From NCBI GenBank assembly GCA_029557025.1, contig JAKPRU010000847.1, positions 1 to 10,004 on the forward strand: a stretch of DNA of 10,004 bases. The letters run 5' to 3'. This document shows positions 5,886 to 10,004 of this stretch, piece by piece. This DNA comes from Candidatus Omnitrophota bacterium. Its GTDB lineage: Bacteria; Hinthialibacterota; Hinthialibacteria; Hinthialibacterales; JAKPRU01. The notes under the pieces were generated by a model. That model had not been told where the DNA came from, ran no database searches, and saw only the letters and a program-made list of their open reading frames with translations. The first letter of the stretch is position 1; each line of letters begins with the position of its first letter. Both the position numbers and the translations under genes were made by a program.

Positions 5886-5962
5886 CTCTGGTTCCTATCG
5901 ATAGGCCTGTTTTTTTGAAGCTGCAATTCGTGCGTCACCGATATCAAGGATAGGATTGAATA

Positions 5963-6463
5963 TCAGCCCCGGCCCTCCAAATCGAGAAGAAACCGTTTTA
6001 CTTCCAACCCACAGCCGAATCCGCCGAGTTTCCCTTGCGAGGCAATCACGCGGTGGCAGGGAATCACGATGGGAATGCGATTGGACCCCACCGCCTGCCC
6101 CACAGCCCTGGCTCCACGGGGACAACCCACTCCTGCCGCAACCTGCCCGTAGGTCAGTATCTTTCCGTATGGGATTTCCACCAGCGATTCCCAAACTCTT
6201 TTCTGAAACGGTGTGCCGAGAACTTCAATGGGAATGTCGAATTCCATGCGCGATCCCGCGAGATATTCTTCAATCTGTCTTTGTGCCAGGTCAAGCAGCG
6301 CTGTCGATCCCCCCGATATCCGAAATCCGCAGCGTACCAGGCACTCCCGGAATTCCGATTCGCTTTGTCTGATTCCCATCGCAACCAGGCGTCCATCCGC
6401 CTCGGCGACATAAATCCGTCCGATCGGCGATGAAAAAGAGCGAAAGAAACAGGTGCGATTCAT
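5963..6463 (-). CDS. ogt: Methylated-DNA--[protein]-cysteine S-methyltransferase (Ogt)
   Basis: The enzyme takes the methyl group from O6-methylguanine (and O4-methylthymine) in DNA onto its own cysteine in a single-turnover suicide repair. Counting from ATG 6463 (166 residues), the N-terminal ribonuclease-H-like domain spans about 5-75. The DNA-binding domain follows with TPFQKRVWE and IPYGKILTYGQVA (recognition helix region). The active site is IPCHRV, with the acceptor Cys at about 136, and LGGF and the LE-KR-LL-LE tail end it. Start choice: an in-frame ATG at 6484 lies inside the repeat unit that begins at 6478 and has no ribosome site, while ATG 6463 has GGGA seven bases upstream. It lies downstream of the glycosylase gene on the same strand. 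A C-terminal fragment of a second copy lies about 400 bp further down the minus strand. Confidence 0.95.
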   Translation of the reverse strand: MNRTCFFRSFSSPIGRIYVAEADGRLVAMGIRQSESEFRECLVRCGFRISGGSTALLDLAQRQIEEYLAGSRMEFDIPIEVLGTPFQKRVWESLVEIPYGKILTYGQVAAGVGCPRGARAVGQAVGSNRIPIVIPCHRVIASQGKLGGFGCGLEVKRFLLDLEGRG

Positions 6464-6477
6464 TTTAGTGTCCCGTG

Positions 6478-6536
6478 CCGTCATCGCGAGTTTCGGTTGT
6501 AGGGTGGGCTCAAGCCCGTCTGCGGGCTAGCCCACC
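6478..6536 (+). repeat. Isolated copy of the A-unit hairpin repeat
   Basis: The 38-bp core at 6499-6536 (GTAGGGTGGGCTC...GGGCTAGCCCACC) is identical to four copies between 8273 and 8635. It folds as GGTGGGCT (6503-6510) with AGCCCACC (6529-6536), a 2-nt bulge, then AGCCCG with CGGGCT closing a TCTG loop. CCGTCATCG (6478-6486) also matches the unit at the same 12-base spacing, but those 12 bases have diverged. It separates the 3' end of the glycosylase gene from ogt. Confidence 0.9.
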
Positions 6537-6542
6537 ACGTTG

Positions 6543-7202
6543 CTACGCGAGGACTTCTTTCCCTGGCAGAAAATCGCGCAACGGGCAATCCTCACATCGC
6601 GGCTTCGCGCGGCAGAACTCGTTCCCCACCGCAACAATCTGCGCGTGAAAGTCATTGTAGAGTCCGATATCTTCAGGCAAATTCGTTGTGAACCAGCGTT
6701 GAATCGCGTGATATTCCGCTTTCTCCGGCAGCCAGCCGTGCCGGGTCACTACACGATGGGTATAGAGGTCAACAACAAAGATCGGCAATCCGCCCGCATA
6801 GAGCAGGATGGAATCGGCGGTTTCGGGGCCGATCCCGTTGACTTGCAAGATTTCTTCCCGCAGCTTTTCAAGCGGCTGACGGAACATCGCAGCAAGGCTT
6901 CCGCGATAGTTCTGTTCCAGGAAATTCGCAAAGGCTTTCAGCCGTCGCGCCTTGATATTGTAATACCCGGACGGGCGGATCAGTTCCGCAAGGTCCTTTT
7001 CTTCAATTCGGATAAGCGCCCTGGCGGAAAGCATTTTGTGCGCTTTCAGGTTCACAATGGCGCGTTGGACATTCTTCCAGGCGGTATTCTGAGTTAGAAT
7101 GGCCCCGATAATAATTTCGATGCGTGTCTGCCCCGGCCACCAGTTTCGGTGACCATAATAATCGAGAAGTGTGCGATAAACCGAGAGCAGGTCCGGGACC
7201 AT
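6543..7202 (-). CDS. Endonuclease III-like HhH-GPD DNA glycosylase
   Basis: The protein has 219 residues if started at ATG 7202. ATG 7232 (+10 residues) and ATG 7244 are in frame, but they overlap the divergent glycosyltransferase start, and no start has a clear ribosome site. The family core is clear: WWPGQTRIEIIIGAILTQNT near the N-terminus; a helix-hairpin-helix LQVNGIGPETADSILLYA (about 120-137 of the 219); and the catalytic Asp in VVDLYTHRV. The Lys of bifunctional Nth (GVGRKTA) is Glu here (GIGPETA), implying a monofunctional glycosylase. At the C-terminus the iron-sulfur loop keeps three Cys (C-x5-C-x2-C), but the expected fourth (C-x5-C) is Leu (PLRDFL). The target base cannot be inferred; relatives include Nth, MutY and thymine-mismatch glycosylases. 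It lies upstream of ogt on the same strand, so a small repair pair is likely. Confidence 0.9.
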   Translation of the reverse strand: MVPDLLSVYRTLLDYYGHRNWWPGQTRIEIIIGAILTQNTAWKNVQRAIVNLKAHKMLSARALIRIEEKDLAELIRPSGYYNIKARRLKAFANFLEQNYRGSLAAMFRQPLEKLREEILQVNGIGPETADSILLYAGGLPIFVVDLYTHRVVTRHGWLPEKAEYHAIQRWFTTNLPEDIGLYNDFHAQIVAVGNEFCRAKPRCEDCPLRDFLPGKEVLA

Positions 7203-7230
7203 CGGCTTGTTTTCTGAGTGACGAGCGGCC

Positions 7231-8112
7231 ATGAGTTCATCCATGCACGAAAAAATCGCGGGCATCTCCGCTGTCTTGCCGGCCTGTAACGAGGCCCCGT
7301 GCATAACGGAGCTGATCCGGTCCCTGGATGCGCAATTGCGCAGCTTGGCTGTCCCGTATGAGATCATTGTTGTGGATGACGGGTCAAGCGATGGGACCGG
7401 GGACTTGGCGCAGCAGGCCGGCGCGCGGGTCCACCGCCATCCTGTCAATCGCGGCTATGGAGCCGCTGTGAAAACCGGCGTCCGTCTGGCGACCAATGAA
7501 TGGATTCTCCTGATGGATGCGGATGGAAGTTACCCGGCGGAGGCGGTCCAGGATTTGGTTTCGCATCTTGAAGTCGCGGATATGGTTGTTGGGGCGCGAA
7601 CGAAGCCGGGAGCCAAGATCCCCCGGTCCCGCCAGCCGATAAAATGGCTTCTGGGCAAGCTCGCCAACTATCTCGCCGGACGGGAGATCCCCGATCTCAA
7701 TTCCGGGATGCGTCTTGTTCGCCGGGACCTGTTTGAGGATGCGCGTGGTCTCTTGCCGGATGGCTTTTCACTGACCACAACATTGACTCTCCTGTTCTTT
7801 TCCGAATCGCGGTATGTGGAGTATATCCCCATCGACTATCACGAGCGGGCCGGTTCCTCCAAGTTCCGTCCCGTGCGGGATACATGGAACCTGACTCTGC
7901 TGCTCATTCGAACCGTGCTGCTGTTCAATCCGCTGAAGATCTTTCTGCCGTTGAGCGCCCTGCTCCTGCTCGCGGCGGCGCTCGTGGCTGTTTTGAGTTA
8001 CACGGTTCTCGAACGATTCCTGGACACGACTTTCGTGGTGTTGCTCCTCTCTTCGATGCAATTCCTGGCCCTCGGATTCCTGGCGGACCTGATCAACCGC
8101 AGACGACGGTAG
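7231..8112 (+). CDS. Family 2 glycosyltransferase (polyprenyl-phosphate sugar transferase type), membrane-anchored
   Basis: The protein has 293 residues. The GT-A fold occupies about 10-215: SAVLPACNE (13-21), EIIVVDDGSSDGT with the nucleotide-binding DD at 49-50, NRGYGAAVKTG (73-83), and the metal-binding DxD as LLMDADGS (DAD at 96-98). DLNSGMRLVRR (155-165) and a YHERAGSSKFRP loop (203-214) are typical of DPM1/ArnC-like enzymes that load a sugar from a nucleotide donor onto undecaprenyl phosphate. Two C-terminal membrane helices follow (about 236-257 and 267-287), ending in INRRRR. The likely place is the cytoplasmic face of the inner membrane, serving envelope glycan or protein glycosylation; donor and acceptor are unknown. 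ATG 7231 has GAGTGA 13-18 bases upstream (weak); ATG 7243 is an alternative. It is divergent from the glycosylase gene. Confidence 0.93.
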   Translation: MSSSMHEKIAGISAVLPACNEAPCITELIRSLDAQLRSLAVPYEIIVVDDGSSDGTGDLAQQAGARVHRHPVNRGYGAAVKTGVRLATNEWILLMDADGSYPAEAVQDLVSHLEVADMVVGARTKPGAKIPRSRQPIKWLLGKLANYLAGREIPDLNSGMRLVRRDLFEDARGLLPDGFSLTTTLTLLFFSESRYVEYIPIDYHERAGSSKFRPVRDTWNLTLLLIRTVLLFNPLKIFLPLSALLLLAAALVAVLSYTVLERFLDTTFVVLLLSSMQFLALGFLADLINRRRR

Positions 8113-8135
8113 CAGGGGTAGAAGAGGGTGTTCCG

Positions 8136-8210
8136 CAGAGCTGGTAGGACAGGCCTCTGTGCCTATCATTCCACAGAGCTGGTAGGACAGGCACGGACGC
8201 CTGTCCCACC
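8136..8210 (+). repeat. 19-bp direct repeat pair and associated hairpin
   Basis: CAGAGCTGGTAGGACAGGC occurs identically at 8136-8154 and 8174-8192, a 38-bp period. The second copy continues into an inverted repeat: GGT-A-GGACAGGC (8181-8192) pairs with GCCTGTCC-C-ACC (8199-8210) around a 6-nt loop, with one mismatch. It begins 24 bp after the glycosyltransferase stop and opens the gene-free repeat region 8113-8783. Confidence 0.85.
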
Positions 8211-8215
8211 AGTAG

Positions 8216-8235
8216 GCCAGGCGTCTCTGCCTGGC
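8216..8235 (+). repeat. Short perfect hairpin GCCAGGC/GCCTGGC
   Basis: GCCAGGC (8216-8222) and GCCTGGC (8229-8235) are perfectly complementary around a 6-nt loop. The loop and stem resemble the 8181-8210 hairpin in design (xGGC-G-loop-GCCTx) but differ in sequence, so it is a sister family. An A-run follows on the plus strand, so it is not a plus-strand terminator. Confidence 0.7.
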
Positions 8236-8250
8236 AGAAAAAGCGCCCGT

Positions 8251-8645
8251 CCCGTCATCGTCAGGCGCCGCCGTAGGGTGGGCTCAAGCCCGTCTGCGGG
8301 CTAGCCCACCAAAGATCTGCTATCCCGTCATCGTCAGGCGCCGCCGTAGGGTGGGCTCAAGCCCGTCTGCGGGCTAGCCCACCAAAGATCTCCGGCGGGG
8401 CCGGTGATTGTGTGAAGAAAGCATGGTATACCGAGACCGTGCCTATCCCGTCATCGTCAGGCGCCGCCGTAGGGTGGGCTCAAGCCCGTCTGCGGGCTAG
8501 CCCACCAAAGATCTGCGACTCCGGCGGGGCCGGTGATTGTGTGAAGAAAGCATGGTATACCGAGACCGTGCCTACCCCGTCATCGTCAGGCGCCGCCGTA
8601 GGGTGGGCTCAAGCCCGTCTGCGGGCTAGCCCACCAAAGATCTGC
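8251..8645 (+). repeat. Composite tandem array of A (hairpin) and B repeat units
   Basis: Four A units of about 70 bp begin at 8251, 8324, 8447 and 8576. Each starts CCCGTCATCGTCAGGCGCCG, carries the same 38-bp hairpin core (8273-8310, 8346-8383, 8469-8506, 8598-8635) and ends CCAAAGATCT. Two B units (8391-8446, 8520-8575) separate the last three A units. They contain GGCCGGTGATTGTGTGAAGA and end GACCGTGCCTA. The second and third B-linked periods are 123 and 129 bp, the difference being TGCGAC before the second B. Near-identity suggests recent amplification. A 425-codon open frame through the array (8412-9689) is an artefact of repeats and an antisense gene. Confidence 0.93.
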
Positions 8646-8783
8646 GACGTGGCGATCTCCGGTTGGCACCTTGCCCACCCCGTCCACCATGTCCACAGGG
8701 ATAGTCTTGCCCCTTCTCCCTCCGGGAACGGGCCGGGGTCAGGGAAAATCGCGTGGCACCGGCGTCTTGCCGGTGGTGACACA
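8646..8783 (+). other. Gene-free repeat-like remainder between the array and the isomerase gene
   Basis: No gene is seen. Short imperfect repeats are present: GTCCACC (8680-8686) and GTCCAC (8690-8695), and a degenerate GC-rich inverted stretch around 8709-8745. A perfect hairpin pairs CACCGGC (8757-8763) with GCCGGTG (8769-8775) around a 5-nt loop. This last hairpin lies 9 bp beyond the stop of the minus-strand isomerase gene. Read on the minus strand it is followed within a few bases by TTTT, so it could be a weak terminator for that gene or another member of the intergenic hairpin families. Confidence 0.45.
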
Positions 8784-9641
8784 CTAGAACGACGGGAATA
8801 TCGGCCTCAGATAAGCGTGCGCCAGCCGCAATCCCTCATCGAATCGCCCGTTCTTCTGCGAGAACGTCGAGTCCTCATGCTCAACCACCATGTTCCCGTT
8901 GTAACCCACTTCGAGCAGCGCTGTGAAAATATCCTGCCATTTCAGCACGCCCCAACCGGGGATACGGAAGCGGAACGCCCCGCCCGTGCAGCCGCGCTGA
9001 TACATTGTCTCCGGGAGGAACTCTACATCCTTGAGATGAACGTGATGGATACGCGGGGCGAACTCGCGGATGACCCGCAGATGGTCGATCCCCTGCCAAT
9101 AGAAATGCGAGGGATCATACTCAAACCCGATGGCCTCGCTGGGGACCGCCTCGAACATCAGGTTCAGCCCTTCGGGGCAGATGCCGATGTTGATCCCGTG
9201 ATTGATATCATCCCCGCCGACCCAGTTCTCGAAGACAACTTTGACGCCGCTGTCTTCGGCGACGCGGGCAACAGGTTCAAACGCTTTTTTGAAATCGGGG
9301 ATGCTGTCACGGATGCTTTTCGCGGGATCGCGTCCGGTCATGGCCGCGACACATTTCACGCCCATCTTGCCCGCGGCCTGAACCACGGTTTTCATGTAAG
9401 CGATCTTCGCCTCGGTCTGGTCCGCCGGGTGGAGATAATTCGTATAGGCCGCCAGGGCGGAAATCTCCAGGTTGTGCTTCGCGAAATCCTCCAGCATTCG
9501 TTTCTGCCCGTCCGCCGTGGTAATCGCATCCCCGGCGGGATTGCCCTCGCGGACTTGCACGCTCATGCACTCATACCCGATGTCCTGAAGCACGCGAAGC
9601 CGGTCTTCCCGGTAATTATCCAGCACGCCCAGTTTTCGCAC
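8784..9641 (-). CDS. Sugar phosphate isomerase/epimerase family protein (AP endonuclease 2-like TIM barrel)
   Basis: The protein has 285 residues, normal for the xylose isomerase-like TIM barrel family. It opens with LGVLDNYREDRLRVLQDIGYECMSVQV (strand 1 and helix 1). The divalent-metal ligands of the family can be placed: Glu138 (VVFENW), Asp176 and His179 (EYDPSHFYW), His202 (HHVHLKD) and Glu254 or Glu256 (VVEHED). GCTGGAFRFRIPGWGVLKW (218-234) matches the 'G.G.i.W..i' active-site loop. Such enzymes isomerise or epimerise free or phosphorylated sugars or inositol derivatives in the cytoplasm; the substrate is not readable. The start is GTG 9641, the only plausible one (in-frame TAA at 9668-9666), but it has no ribosome site. 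The sequence changes character just upstream of it, so the native start region may have been replaced at a junction. Confidence 0.9.
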   Translation of the reverse strand: MRKLGVLDNYREDRLRVLQDIGYECMSVQVREGNPAGDAITTADGQKRMLEDFAKHNLEISALAAYTNYLHPADQTEAKIAYMKTVVQAAGKMGVKCVAAMTGRDPAKSIRDSIPDFKKAFEPVARVAEDSGVKVVFENWVGGDDINHGINIGICPEGLNLMFEAVPSEAIGFEYDPSHFYWQGIDHLRVIREFAPRIHHVHLKDVEFLPETMYQRGCTGGAFRFRIPGWGVLKWQDIFTALLEVGYNGNMVVEHEDSTFSQKNGRFDEGLRLAHAYLRPIFPSF

Positions 9642-9642
9642 A

Positions 9643-10004
9643 GGTTTCTTTGTTGCAGCCTCGGTTTACCTTTTGCTAAAGCTGATTGACAAACCAAGCT
9701 GGGCTTTAGCTCTTTTAACCGGTCTTGTTTTATTCGCCACCGCCATCAGCAAGGTTTTTGGCGTCGTCTATCTTGCTTTTATTTTGGCCGGTTTTATTCT
9801 CTTCTTAATTTTGGAAAAAAAGGATAAAAAAGCTTGGGCGGCCTTTTTCTTCTCGTGGCTGGTAATGCTTGTTCTTAGTTTGGGCTATGCGGCTTTTAAA
9901 CGGCCGCTTTTTGAGCAAATGCTCCCCCGCGCCCTAAACCCCAAAACATTGCTTTCCTTAGCCGCCCCTCTTTTTTTGATTTTAACAGGCGCGATTTTTT
10001 ACCG
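9643..10004 (+). CDS. Partial polytopic membrane protein, possibly GT39/ArnT-like; no start codon and 3' end outside window
   Basis: This frame is open from 9616 to the window end and codes for a strongly hydrophobic protein from about 9643: GFFVAASVYLLLKL, then IDKPSW, ALALLTGLVLFATAISKVFG, VVYLAFILAGFILFLIL, EKKDKK, AWAAFFFSWLVMLVLSLGYA, and KTLLSLAAPLFLILTGAIF. That gives four or five membrane helices. The pattern 'VYLLLKxxxKPSxxLALLTGLxLxxAxxxK' is typical of GT39/dolichyl-phosphate-mannose type or ArnT-like membrane glycosyltransferases, but I am not certain of the family. No ATG or GTG lies between the upstream stop (9613-9615) and the first helix; a TTG at 9673 falls inside that helix. 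Codons are AT-rich (TTT, CTT, TTA, AAA), unlike every other gene here. It looks like the interior of a foreign gene joined at about 9640. Confidence 0.6.

Noticed and set aside
8251..8645. CRISPR array
   Set aside because: Periods are 73, 123 and 129 bp, the 'spacers' are themselves repeats (B units), and no cas genes are present.
8412..9689. 425-codon plus-strand open frame
   Set aside because: Its first part is translated repeat units (a duplicated peptide follows the A/B period) and the rest is antisense to the well-supported isomerase gene.

Overview
The window reads as chromosomal sequence from a flagellated, Gram-negative-type, fairly GC-rich free-living bacterium. Evidence is an inner-membrane flagellar switch and export block (fliL, fliM, a fliY-type switch gene, fliO), a type II secretion/type IV pilin-like gene, and intergenic spaces packed with short GC-rich hairpin repeats. 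The repeat style and the pseudopilin C-terminus recall uncultured phyla such as Sumerlaeota or Hydrogenedentota. That is only an impression and no taxonomic marker is present.

Layout: (1) 1-462, the 3' part of a pseudopilin gene. (2) 463-790, a gene-free leader with nested and mutually exclusive RNA pairings before fliL. (3) 791-4843, the flagellar block on the plus strand: fliL, a terminator-like hairpin over the fliL stop codon, a hairpin-rich spacer, fliM, fliY, a small gene that looks like a SpoA domain split into two halves, and fliO. (4) 4844-5885, a decay zone. The expected fliP does not follow fliO. Instead there are minus-strand remains of an IS630-type transposase (DNA-binding half only), the last ~31 codons of a second ogt gene, and a broken ParE-type toxin with its antitoxin. 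(5) 5963-7202, two minus-strand DNA-repair genes: ogt (alkylguanine-DNA alkyltransferase) and a HhH-GPD/endonuclease III-like glycosylase. A hairpin repeat separates them. (6) 7231-8112, a plus-strand family 2 glycosyltransferase of the polyprenyl-phosphate type, divergent from the glycosylase. (7) 8113-8783, a repeat cluster without genes, including four copies of a ~70-bp hairpin unit; a fifth copy lies between ogt and the glycosylase gene. (8) 8784-9641, a minus-strand sugar phosphate isomerase/epimerase (TIM barrel). (9) From about 9640 to the end, base composition drops abruptly and a start-less open frame encodes a polytopic membrane protein.

FliM, FliY and perhaps the small SpoA-like protein would form the C-ring/switch. 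FliL acts at the stator and FliO helps assemble the export gate. The repair genes, glycosyltransferase and isomerase form no obvious pathway. I found no clear new defence or metabolic system. The most interesting points are the split-SpoA gene, the fliL leader and terminator, the hairpin-repeat family, and the abrupt junction near 9640, which may be an assembly chimera.
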